Made by a program: the position numbers and the translations under genes. Below are positions 1 to 8,611 of a stretch of 64,000 nucleotides of DNA, one piece after another; position 1 is the stretch's first letter, and the number at the start of each line of letters is the position of its first letter. This DNA comes from Cohaesibacter sp. (GTDB lineage Bacteria > Pseudomonadota > Alphaproteobacteria > Rhizobiales > Cohaesibacteraceae), in NCBI GenBank assembly GCA_025800145.1, contig JAOXSH010000130.1, positions 21,807 through 85,806 on the forward strand. Reading direction: 5' to 3'. Below the pieces are notes generated by a model. That model was not told the origin of the DNA and ran no database searches. It saw only the letters and a program-made list of their open reading frames with translations.

Positions 1-26
1 CATTGGATTGTCTTGAAAATCCAACG

Positions 27-140
27 AAAAAGGTTCGCATCAAAAAAGAAAATGCCCCAGCATTGTCCGATCGAGCCGACGCCTTGCCAGTCAACCATTT
101 AAAGGCATCCTATGGGTCATTATTTCTACTCGTTGGTATT
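27..140 (-). repeat. Family A long copy at left edge
   Basis: aaaaaggttcgcatcaaaaaagaaaatgccccagcattgtccg...aaccatttaaaggcatcctatgggtca...cgttggtatt, reverse complement of 63878-63989. Confidence 0.9.
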
Positions 141-167
141 AGCCGGTTTCAATCTCAGGAGAGATGC

Positions 168-1088
168 ATGGCGCGAAAGCCTGAGCCAAGTCCATTCACC
201 ATTCCCAGCGGCCTTGCTGCGCGATGGCTGGCTGCAATGCGCCCCAAAACATTGTCGCTCTCTTTGGGACCCGTTGTGCTGGCCTTGATGATTGCTATTT
301 CAGAGGGGCAAAACGTTCCGTGGTTTGTCTCTGCCTTGATTCTGATCGCAGTTCTTTGCATTCAGATTGCCACCAATCTTTGGAATGATGCAGCGGACGC
401 GGCCAGTGGGCTGGATGACAGAGCAACACGTCTTGGCCCGCCCCGCATGACCTCTTTGGGGCTTTTGCGCCCAATCGAGGTTCGGATCGCGTCTTTTGTT
501 TTTCTGGCTTTGGCCGCTCTTTGCGGATTATGGCTGATTCATTTTGGTGGATGGCCGATTTTTGCCATTGGCGCGATGGGGATTATTTGCGCCCTGCTCT
601 ATTCCAGCGGCCCCTATCCGATTGCCGCCTCACCGTTTGGCGAATGCCTTGTTCTGATCTTTTTTGGCCTTTTGGCCGTTGCAGGCAGTCATTATCTGCT
701 CACGGGCATGTGGTCGCCTTTTGCATTTCTGGCCGGTTTTTATGCAGGGTTACCTGCCGCCGGGGTCTTGACCATCAACAATCACCGAGACCGAGAAGGC
801 GATATAAAAGGCGGACGCAAAACCTTGGCCATTTTACTGGGGCATGATCAGACACAGCATTTTTATATGCTGATCATGAGCCTCTCTGCCTTTGGACCTT
901 GGCATCTCAGCCATTTTTCCGCTAATGGCTTACTGATATCCTGTCTCTTGCTTGTCGTGGTCTGGTTGATCCCTATTCGCGCTTTACGCCATATTGAAAG
1001 GGGTCAAGGCTTGAATAAGGTGCTTGCACAAACCGCTGCCTTTCAAATGCTCTGGATTGCGCTGTTTGGGATTGTTCTTTTCGCCTGA
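168..1088 (+). CDS. menA: UbiA-family prenyltransferase, MenA-like (1,4-dihydroxy-2-naphthoate polyprenyltransferase)
   Basis: Multi-TM protein with NLWNDAADAASGLDDRATRLGPPRMTS and NNHRDREGD motifs resembling MenA; in-frame ATG at 168 is a better start than position 3 because the upstream part lies in a repeat. Confidence 0.7.
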   Translation: MARKPEPSPFTIPSGLAARWLAAMRPKTLSLSLGPVVLALMIAISEGQNVPWFVSALILIAVLCIQIATNLWNDAADAASGLDDRATRLGPPRMTSLGLLRPIEVRIASFVFLALAALCGLWLIHFGGWPIFAIGAMGIICALLYSSGPYPIAASPFGECLVLIFFGLLAVAGSHYLLTGMWSPFAFLAGFYAGLPAAGVLTINNHRDREGDIKGGRKTLAILLGHDQTQHFYMLIMSLSAFGPWHLSHFSANGLLISCLLLVVVWLIPIRALRHIERGQGLNKVLAQTAAFQMLWIALFGIVLFA

Positions 1089-1140
1089 CAGCTACTCATC
1101 TGATAACCACTTATCTCATCTGGCGCTCCCTGCCAGCGTT

Positions 1141-1282
1141 AGAGCCTAATTTAAAAGTCCTAAGCCGACCCTCTCCCCCTCCCAGACCACCCGTCATGGT
1201 ACCCTCATGGGCGGCCTGGGAGGGGGAGAGGGTCGGATATGCCGCCTAAAAGTCTCACTCGGAGACTCTTAAATCGGGCACT
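1141..1282. repeat. Family B palindromic element, full-length copy (reverse orientation)
   Basis: agagcctaatttaaaagtcc...gagactcttaaatcgggcact, internal ccgaccctctccccctcccagacc hairpin. Confidence 0.88.
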
Positions 1283-1311
1283 TATGGCTCACAGGGTTTG
1301 TCTTTGGGAAA

Positions 1312-1866
1312 TTAATTGGCTTTTTTCATGCCGTCTTTCTTCATTTCACCATGCTTCATTTTGGAATGGTCCATCTTGGAGTGATTCATTTTTGAATGAT
1401 CCATACCCGGTGCCATCATGGCACCAACCTTGCCGACTTCCACCTCGACGGTGACTTTGCCCGCTTTCTCGAATGTCAGTTCAACCGGGAATTTCTGACC
1501 TTTTTTCAAAGGCTCATGCAATTTCATGAACATCACATGATAGCTACCGGGCTTGAGTGCCACTTCGCCTTTGGCTGGCACAGGGATGCCGTCTTTCACT
1601 TCGCGCATACGCATCACATCACCATCCATGATGTGTGTGTGCAACTCGGTGCGTGCTGCGACATTGGAGCTGGCAGAAAGCAAACGATCTGCATCGCCTT
1701 TGTTTTTGATCATCATGAAACCACCACCGGCTTTGGCTTTACCGGCAGAGGCACGGGCAAAGGCACCTGAAATGGTTAAATCACCAGCCATAATATCAGC
1801 AGCCATTGCTGGAGAGAGCGCCATAAGGGACGCAACAAGAGCGGTTGCAAGGGTCTTTTTCATCAT
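1312..1866 (-). CDS. Periplasmic copper chaperone PCuAC family protein with Met/His-rich tail
   Basis: Signal peptide, H..M-type PCuAC core (TELHTHIMDGDVMRMREV, PGSYHVMFMKL), C-terminal MDHSKMNHSKMDHSKMKHGEM. Confidence 0.85.
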   Translation of the reverse strand: MMKKTLATALVASLMALSPAMAADIMAGDLTISGAFARASAGKAKAGGGFMMIKNKGDADRLLSASSNVAARTELHTHIMDGDVMRMREVKDGIPVPAKGEVALKPGSYHVMFMKLHEPLKKGQKFPVELTFEKAGKVTVEVEVGKVGAMMAPGMDHSKMNHSKMDHSKMKHGEMKKDGMKKAN

Positions 1867-2188
1867 TTTTCCTATCGATATCAGGATCACAAAAAGGATT
1901 CGTTAGAGAGAGAGAGGATTTGGCACAACGCCAAATGCCCAGAATTTGGGGGAGAAAAGGCAAACCAATATCCTGTTGATGGGTCTTTCCACATCTGAAG
2001 ACACCATCAAGCTAGGCTTGATCTCTTGAAAGTCACAGATATTTTGCAGCATCTGTGATGATTTATCTGCTCTGGGGTCTGGCTATGAGGGTCTGGATAT
2101 GGGAAGCGCTTGAAAGCATGTGTGCGAAGGGGCAGGACGCACCAAAAGCCACAAATCTGCTTCATACAGCCATGCGCAGATAGAATGA

Positions 2189-2620
2189 TCAGGCAAATTT
2201 GGGAGGGTCGCGTCCCAGATTGTCAGACACTGTTGGTTCTGTTTTGACAATCTGCTCTCGCTTGAGAGGTTTCAGGCTTAGAAAAGCACCCCAGTCCGGG
2301 GTGTTTGGCATGTCCAGCAAATTGGCCAAAGCGGCTCCATCGGCGCTTAGGACCATGCAATAGGGACATTTATAAAAGGGAGCTGGCGGTGTTTGCTGAT
2401 CCTGCTCATCCTCTGCCATTAACGTGGCCATCGAGGCCACTTGCTGGCAAATAACAAGGGGAATCCCGTCTTCATCGACGGTGATGGCCAGCCCCAAAGG
2501 CAGGGCCGCACGCAAGCTCAGTGCAAAGAGAATAAGGGCGAGCGCAAAGGCATTCAGCCCCCCTCTTCGCTTGGAAAGAGAGGGTGCATTTATCTTAAAT
2601 GTCTTTTTAAAATCAAACAT
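2189..2620 (-). CDS. DUF2946-like small membrane/periplasmic protein
   Basis: N-terminal hydrophobic segment, VICQQ and CPYC motif; located between the copper chaperone and nosZ. Confidence 0.5.
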   Translation of the reverse strand: MFDFKKTFKINAPSLSKRRGGLNAFALALILFALSLRAALPLGLAITVDEDGIPLVICQQVASMATLMAEDEQDQQTPPAPFYKCPYCMVLSADGAALANLLDMPNTPDWGAFLSLKPLKREQIVKTEPTVSDNLGRDPPKFA

Positions 2621-2741
2621 TTAAAATTCAATCTCACTCTTATGACATGACGTAACAGTTTGCACCATCATAGCTATGCTAAGACGGTTTTGCACCTGTG
2701 ACAAGATGGCCCAAGGATGACAATCCAAAAGTTTTTTTGCC

Positions 2742-2755
2742 TTGATGATCGTCAA
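2742..2755. promoter_or_regulatory. Candidate FNR/DNR/NnrR-type box TTGAT-N4-GTCAA upstream of nosZ
   Basis: ttgatgatcgtcaa, one mismatch from TTGAT-N4-ATCAA, about 150 bp upstream of the nosZ ATG. Confidence 0.5.
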
Positions 2756-2908
2756 GTAGCAAATGCGCAGCCACGCCCAATATGAGCGCGCGTGTTTTCG
2801 CACATTACGAATTTGTTGGACGTAATGTTCTCTTGCGATGCAATTCTGGCACCATGCCTCCATGCGGTTGCCCGAATTGGTCGCATTCAAATGTAAGGGG
2901 CACTTACA

Positions 2909-5200
2909 ATGAACTCTCTGAAGCGTATTCTGGGCGCTTCCACAGCTGCCATTATCGGTTTTGGCGCTGCTGGAGCTGCTTATTCCGCTGAATCCCTTGA
3001 CGATGTCATGAAGCGGCGTGGTCTTTCCCAAAAAGATCTGTTGGCCGCAGCCAAGACCTACACCCCCACTGGTGGCCGTGACGAATTTGTTGCTTTCTCA
3101 TCCGGTGGTCAGTCCGGTCAGGTTATCGTCTATGGCATCCCTTCCATGCGTATCCTGAAATATGTTTCCGCTTTCACGCCGGAACCATGGCAAGGTTTTG
3201 GCTTTGACGATGAATCGAAAAAAATTCTGAAAGAAGGCTCTCCTGAGGGCCAAATGATTACCTGGGGTGATACGCACCATCCGGCCATTTCTGAAACCAA
3301 TGGCGAATATGATGGGGAATGGCTGTTTATCAATGACAAAGCCAATCCTCGTATTGCTGTGATCAATCTGCATGATTTTGAAACCCAGCAAATTGTTGCC
3401 AACCCCGTCTTCCAGTCTGAGCATGGTGGCGCTTTTGTGACGCCCAATACCGAATATGTTCTGGAAGCTGCGCAATATGCGGCACCACTGGGTGGTGAAT
3501 ATGCGCCATTATCCGACTTTAACGAGAAATATCGCGGTGGTGTGACCTATTGGAAATTTGATCGTGAAGCGGGCCGGATTGATCCGTCCAAATCCTTCAC
3601 CGTCGAAATGCCTCCTTATTCTCAGGATTTGTCTGACGCCGGTAAGCTGGTCTCAGATGGTTGGTCTTTCACCAATTCTTTCTGTTCCGAACGCTATGTT
3701 GGTGGCATCGAATCCGGTCGCCCTCCCTTTGAGGCTGGCTGTTCTGCCAATGATACCGACTTCCTGCATATCGTGAACTGGAAGAAAGCGGCAGAATTGA
3801 TTGCTGCTGGCAAAGGCACCGAGATTAACGGCCATCAGGTTCTGACCATTGATGCGGCTGTGGCCGAAGGGGTTCTGTTCCTTGCGCCAGAAGTGAAATC
3901 TCCACATGGTGTTGATGTGACACCAGACGGTAAATTCCTGATCGTTTCCGGCAAGCTGGATACGCAGGTTACTGTTTATTCTTTCGAGAAATTGCAGCAA
4001 GCCATCAAGGATAAGAAATATACCGGTAAAGACCCTTATGGTATTCCGATCCTTGATCTTGAATCTGTGATTCACAGACAGATTGATTTGGGTCTTGGCC
4101 CTCTCCATACCCAATTCGACAGCACTCCATGTATTGCCTATACATCCCTGTATGTGGACAGTCAGGTTGCCAAATATAATTATTGTGAAGGCAAAATTCT
4201 GGACAAAGTCTCTGTTCACTACAATATCGGTCACTTGATGACCATGGAAGGCGACACCGTTTCGCCAAAGGGCAAATATCTGGTTGCTTTGAACAAGCTG
4301 GCCATTGACCGCTTCAACCCTGTTGGCCCTCTGCATCCGCAGAACCATCAGTTGATCGATATTGGCAACAGCAAAATGGAATTGCTCTATGATATGCCAA
4401 TTCCGTTGGGTGAGCCCCATTATGTGGTTGCCATTTCTGCTGACAAGCTGAAACCACTTGTTCGGTATAAATATGGCACCAACAGCCGCACCGGCAAACG
4501 TCATGAAGCTGCGGTGCGTCCGGGTCGTGAGAAAATCGTGCGCACAGAAGGCCGTGTTGACATTTACGGCACCGCCATTCGTTCGCATCTGACACCGGAA
4601 ATTGTTGAAGTTGAACAGGGTGACGTTGTCTCCTTCCACTTCACCAATGCTGAACGGGCTGAGGATGAGACCCACGGCTTTGCAGTGGATACCTACAATG
4701 TCAATCTGTCACTGGAACCAGGCAAAACCGCGTCTGCGACCTTTACAGCTGACCGTGCCGGTGTCTTCCCTTACTTCTGCACCGAGTTCTGTTCTGCGCT
4801 TCACCTTGAAATGCAAGGTTACCTGATTGTTCGTCCGAAAGGCGTGAAAGCAGGGTCTGGTGAAGTCAATGTCGGCACCACCTATACCAAGGCGGACTAT
4901 GACAAGCAGTACAAAACCAACTTGCAAACCCAGCAAGTGATTGATTCGGTTGTTGCTTATATCGTCTCTACCAACTTCAAGGACTTCGACAATGTGGTCG
5001 CGCTGGTTGAAGATGCGACAGATCAGCTTGGTCGTATTGAAGAGGTGAAGAAGAAAGCAGAAGAAGCCGCTGCCAAGCAAGACTGGAACAATGCCATGCT
5101 TTGGGCGAACCAGTGGTGGCAGTTCCAGGTGAAAGCCGCTGACATTGGTCTGCGCGCCAAAACCTATCTCGAAGAACATGGTGCTGTTAGCAAAAAGTAA
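2909..5200 (+). CDS. nosZ: Nitrous-oxide reductase, clade II (Sec-type) NosZ with C-terminal extension
   Basis: CuZ region GDTHHPAISETNGEYDGEWLFINDKANPRIAVI, CuA motif YFCTEFCSALHLEM; signal peptide without twin-Arg. Confidence 0.97.
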   Translation: MNSLKRILGASTAAIIGFGAAGAAYSAESLDDVMKRRGLSQKDLLAAAKTYTPTGGRDEFVAFSSGGQSGQVIVYGIPSMRILKYVSAFTPEPWQGFGFDDESKKILKEGSPEGQMITWGDTHHPAISETNGEYDGEWLFINDKANPRIAVINLHDFETQQIVANPVFQSEHGGAFVTPNTEYVLEAAQYAAPLGGEYAPLSDFNEKYRGGVTYWKFDREAGRIDPSKSFTVEMPPYSQDLSDAGKLVSDGWSFTNSFCSERYVGGIESGRPPFEAGCSANDTDFLHIVNWKKAAELIAAGKGTEINGHQVLTIDAAVAEGVLFLAPEVKSPHGVDVTPDGKFLIVSGKLDTQVTVYSFEKLQQAIKDKKYTGKDPYGIPILDLESVIHRQIDLGLGPLHTQFDSTPCIAYTSLYVDSQVAKYNYCEGKILDKVSVHYNIGHLMTMEGDTVSPKGKYLVALNKLAIDRFNPVGPLHPQNHQLIDIGNSKMELLYDMPIPLGEPHYVVAISADKLKPLVRYKYGTNSRTGKRHEAAVRPGREKIVRTEGRVDIYGTAIRSHLTPEIVEVEQGDVVSFHFTNAERAEDETHGFAVDTYNVNLSLEPGKTASATFTADRAGVFPYFCTEFCSALHLEMQGYLIVRPKGVKAGSGEVNVGTTYTKADYDKQYKTNLQTQQVIDSVVAYIVSTNFKDFDNVVALVEDATDQLGRIEEVKKKAEEAAAKQDWNNAMLWANQWWQFQVKAADIGLRAKTYLEEHGAVSKK

Positions 5201-5227
5201 GCCCTGTTTCTTTGCCAAATCATCTTT

Positions 5228-5258
5228 GAAGGGGGCCTTAGTGCCCCCTTCTTTTTTT
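5228..5258 (+). terminator. Rho-independent terminator after nosZ
   Basis: GAAGGGGGC cttagt GCCCCCTTC followed by T7. Confidence 0.85.
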
Positions 5259-5457
5259 CAAGCTAAATGGGTCTACATCCTTCATAAATAGAGATAATTT
5301 TTGCATTCTTGCTGCTTTGCGAAAGTAATTAACGAAGGTCAAGGCCCCTCTATTACCGGTATGGCACATACTTATTAAAGATGCCAAATCGGCAAGAACT
5401 CACAGAGCCAGCTTCAAGGTCCAGGGCGATAAAGGGTTCGATGAGGAGTGACCAGAT

Positions 5458-6189
5458 ATGCGAACACTGATTTCACCATTGCTAAAGGGCCTAAGCATTA
5501 CCGCCCTTGCCTGTGCCATTGCCCTGCCTGCTGAGGCAAGCGATAGCAAGACTTCCGAGCCGACAGTCAAGCAAAAAGTTGTCAAAAAGCAGAAAAGAAA
5601 ACGCGATCCGCGTGCCAAGATTTATCGCACAAAATCCTGCATGGCCTGCCATGGTCGCAACGGGGCACGCGCCATTCGCGATTATCCCAATCTGGCCGGG
5701 CAAAATGCCAAATATCTGAAGCAACAGATGCTGGATATTCAATCCGGGGCGCGCGTGGCTGGTATTGAAGAAGAAACCGGACATCCGCGCACCAAAGGTA
5801 TGGCCGATATCATGCATCTGGTCAACAAAGATGAAATCAAGGGTCTGGCTGATTGGCTGAGTGACTTACCCCCGGCAAAATTGCGTCCGCCGGAAGAGCC
5901 AGTCACTGAAGAGCAAATTGCTGCGGGCAAAAAAGCTTATAAAAAACTGGGCTGTAAAGCCTGTCATGGCAAGGATGGCACCAAGGCTTCGAACAAAGCC
6001 TATCCAATCATTGCTGGCCAAAAGAAAGCCTATCTCATTCATCAAATGACAGACATGCGCGACAAGATTCGCGTCAATGCAAAATCCAAATTGATGTATG
6101 GCGTCATCAAACGCGCCAAGGATGAGCAAATCGTTGCGATCGCTGATTTCCTGTCTTCGATCCAGCGCAAAACCAAAAAGAAGAAATAA
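5458..6189 (+). CDS. Di-heme cytochrome c (nos cluster)
   Basis: Signal peptide and two heme motifs CMACH and CKACH. Confidence 0.88.
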   Translation: MRTLISPLLKGLSITALACAIALPAEASDSKTSEPTVKQKVVKKQKRKRDPRAKIYRTKSCMACHGRNGARAIRDYPNLAGQNAKYLKQQMLDIQSGARVAGIEEETGHPRTKGMADIMHLVNKDEIKGLADWLSDLPPAKLRPPEEPVTEEQIAAGKKAYKKLGCKACHGKDGTKASNKAYPIIAGQKKAYLIHQMTDMRDKIRVNAKSKLMYGVIKRAKDEQIVAIADFLSSIQRKTKKKK

Positions 6190-6243
6190 AAGCAAGGGGT
6201 CGCGACCAGACCAATGACCCGCTTTTATCGACCGATCTGACTA

Positions 6244-6963
6244 TTGGAGTCACTTATGAAAACTTATATGAAATTTCTGGCGGTTGGTTGTACAGCTCTA
6301 ATGCTGTCTGGCGCTGCCTATGCCGCAGGCAACTGGAATGAGGGCAATGAAGAGCAGGATGAGGCTCTGCACCTCACCCCGGATCATGATGGGGGCATTG
6401 ATGTTTATGAGGTTTGCTCAGCCTGTCACCAGCTCAATGGCTGGGGTCTGGAAGATGGCACTTTCCCGCAATTGGCAGGTCAGCACGCCGTTGTGACCAT
6501 CAAGCAATTGGCCGATATTCGTGCCAAAAACCGTGACAACCCGACCATGTATCCTTTTGCCTTGCCACGAGAAATTGGTGGCGCACAGGCTCTTGCAGAC
6601 GTTGCCGCCTATATCGAAAAATTGCCCATGAACCCCAATAATGGCATTGGTCCGGGCACCGATCTAGCGCTGGGTGAAAAGCTTTATAAAGACAATTGTG
6701 TGCGCTGCCATGGCGAGCGCGGAGAAGGCAAGCCCGATAAATTCTATCCTCTTATTCAGGGCCAGCACTACAAATATCTGCTGCGCCAGTTTGAATGGAT
6801 CCGCGATGGCAAACGCCGCAATGCCAACCCCGATATGGTCAAACAGATCGAAGGCTTTTCTGATCAGGATATGGTTGCGGTTATGGATTATGTCTCTCGA
6901 CTGAAACCACCCAAGGAAAAATTGGGTGATCCTGATTGGATCAATCCTGATTTTGACTGGTAA
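6244..6963 (+). CDS. Di-heme cytochrome c (nos cluster)
   Basis: Signal peptide and two heme motifs CSACH and CVRCH. Confidence 0.88.
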   Translation: MESLMKTYMKFLAVGCTALMLSGAAYAAGNWNEGNEEQDEALHLTPDHDGGIDVYEVCSACHQLNGWGLEDGTFPQLAGQHAVVTIKQLADIRAKNRDNPTMYPFALPREIGGAQALADVAAYIEKLPMNPNNGIGPGTDLALGEKLYKDNCVRCHGERGEGKPDKFYPLIQGQHYKYLLRQFEWIRDGKRRNANPDMVKQIEGFSDQDMVAVMDYVSRLKPPKEKLGDPDWINPDFDW

Positions 6964-7142
6964 GACCTCTTTTATCAAAAGCCGGGATGCGCCTATGCAC
7001 CCCGGCTCTTTTCTCAAGACAGATGCCTCTTTCTTTTTGTGCAGTATAGCTTGAGGCATTTGCCCGGTTCACCGTGAAGCGGCTTTGCCTGTTTGTTTCT
7101 AAAATAGCGTAATCGCCTCTTCCAAAGACAAGGCGTTTCCCC

Positions 7143-8420
7143 ATGTCTGGTATTTCATCTGATACAGGCTCCTCCCCCGTCATTGACGAGAGCAAAGACA
7201 AGCGGGTCTGGATCTATCGGATTTTGACGCTGGCAGGTCTTGCCTGTGTCATTGGCTATTTCTTTGCTCCTCTTTGGTGGGTGTCACTGGAAGCAGTCAA
7301 TTATCCCAAACAGACCTTTCCCGATGGTGTGAAAATCCATTTTCACATTGATAGTGTGCGCAATGGCTGTGCCCTTCGCCAGTCAACCGAGGTTGATGAG
7401 AAAGAGGCACTGGATTGTGTGCATGAAATGGATACGATCAACCATTTTGTCGGCATGTTCCCCATTGCCTCTGGCGGTCCGGTTGAAAAGGCTTTTTCTC
7501 CTTTCCTTGTTGGTCTATTGGTTGTGATGCTGCTTGGCTTTGCTGCGCCGGGACGTAAATCGCGCATGGTGGTGCTGATTCTGGGGTTTGGTACAGTGGC
7601 TGCCTGGATGGGGCATGTCATGTATGCAAAAGATGGCCTGTTATTCCATTCAAAGGGCTATATCACCGGCATGGTGGTCTCTCTTGGGCAAGGGGATGAA
7701 GAAACCGATGCGGAAGAAGAATTGCATCCACTGGTGAAACGCCTGCGCGAGGAAATGGCCGAAGTCTATGCCCGCCAGCAAGCAGACAAAGGCATTCAAC
7801 CGGTACCAGATGGTCCTGCAAGCGAGCTGGATCGTGCGTCTTTGCTGACCAAGCTTGCCACCGTTTATAACAATGATCAGGCCAAATTAGCGCAATCAGA
7901 ACGCTCTGAATGGACAGCATCCGGTATGCAGGCCATGCTCTGGCATTATGAAAAGAGCCTTGGGCGCTGGTTTATGGATCCTGAGCGCAATGATCCCTTG
8001 GTTGCGACCATGACATGGGTGGCAAAAGCCCTGTTTGGTGTGATCCTTCTTGCCATGGTGGTGATCACTGCCTTGTCTTGGCGTGAAGACAAACCATGGT
8101 TCTGGTTATTGGTGATCATTCCCGCCATTGTGCCTTTTGCCTTCATTGTCGAATATGCCGGTTGGCTGTGGTGGTATGGGCATAGCCTGTCCACCATGGG
8201 GGCTTTCACCCTGAAGCCTTTCATGCCCACCGTCTTTGGGGATGGCAAAGTGGCGCAATTTACCACCCATTCCTATCCGCATATCGGTTTTGGTTTGATG
8301 ATGGCCAGCTTTGTGTTGCTGGCATTGGCTGGGCTCATTCGTCGCAAAATCCGCAAAGATGCCGTTGCGCCCAAAATCGACGCATCGGTTTCAACGGGTT
8401 TGAGTATCAAAGCCTCTTAG
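7143..8420 (+). CDS. nosB: NosB-like polytopic membrane protein of clade II nos clusters
   Basis: Multiple TM segments; WWVSLEAVNYP and INHFVGM motifs resemble the membrane protein downstream of clade II nosZ; position in cluster. Confidence 0.7.
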   Translation: MSGISSDTGSSPVIDESKDKRVWIYRILTLAGLACVIGYFFAPLWWVSLEAVNYPKQTFPDGVKIHFHIDSVRNGCALRQSTEVDEKEALDCVHEMDTINHFVGMFPIASGGPVEKAFSPFLVGLLVVMLLGFAAPGRKSRMVVLILGFGTVAAWMGHVMYAKDGLLFHSKGYITGMVVSLGQGDEETDAEEELHPLVKRLREEMAEVYARQQADKGIQPVPDGPASELDRASLLTKLATVYNNDQAKLAQSERSEWTASGMQAMLWHYEKSLGRWFMDPERNDPLVATMTWVAKALFGVILLAMVVITALSWREDKPWFWLLVIIPAIVPFAFIVEYAGWLWWYGHSLSTMGAFTLKPFMPTVFGDGKVAQFTTHSYPHIGFGLMMASFVLLALAGLIRRKIRKDAVAPKIDASVSTGLSIKAS

Positions 8421-8488
8421 TGCCCGATTTAAAAGTCTCGTACCGAGACTTTTAGGCGGCATATCCAGCCCTTTTAAATCAGCCTCTT
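8419..8488. repeat. Family B palindromic element, lacking the GC-rich hairpin; overlaps nosB stop codon
   Basis: agtgcccgatttaaaagtctcgtaccgagacttttaggcggcatatcc...tttaaatcagcctct. Confidence 0.85.
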
Positions 8489-8519
8489 AGGGCCTTTGCG
8501 TAAAAATTCTGCAATATGA

Positions 8520-8545
8520 GGTTGGTCAAGGACACTTGACCAACC
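8520..8545. promoter_or_regulatory. Perfect 11-bp inverted repeat GGTTGGTCAAG-GACA-CTTGACCAACC
   Basis: Read directly; lies in the nosB-nosD intergenic region. Confidence 0.6.
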
Positions 8546-8611
8546 TGGTTACACATTGGAGCTAACACAATGCTTTGTTAGCACTTTTCTTTCTCATCAC
8601 TCCTTTGGAGT

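Noticed and set aside
1141-1282. Consideration of the GC-rich hairpin repeats as CRISPR or integron attC sites
   Set aside because: Copies are dispersed, not regularly spaced with spacers, and no integrase or cas genes are in the window; better described as an interspersed palindromic repeat
3653-4675. 340-aa minus-strand ORF antisense to nosZ
   Set aside because: Low-complexity, His/Asn/Ile-rich translation with no recognisable motif; typical shadow ORF of a conserved coding gene
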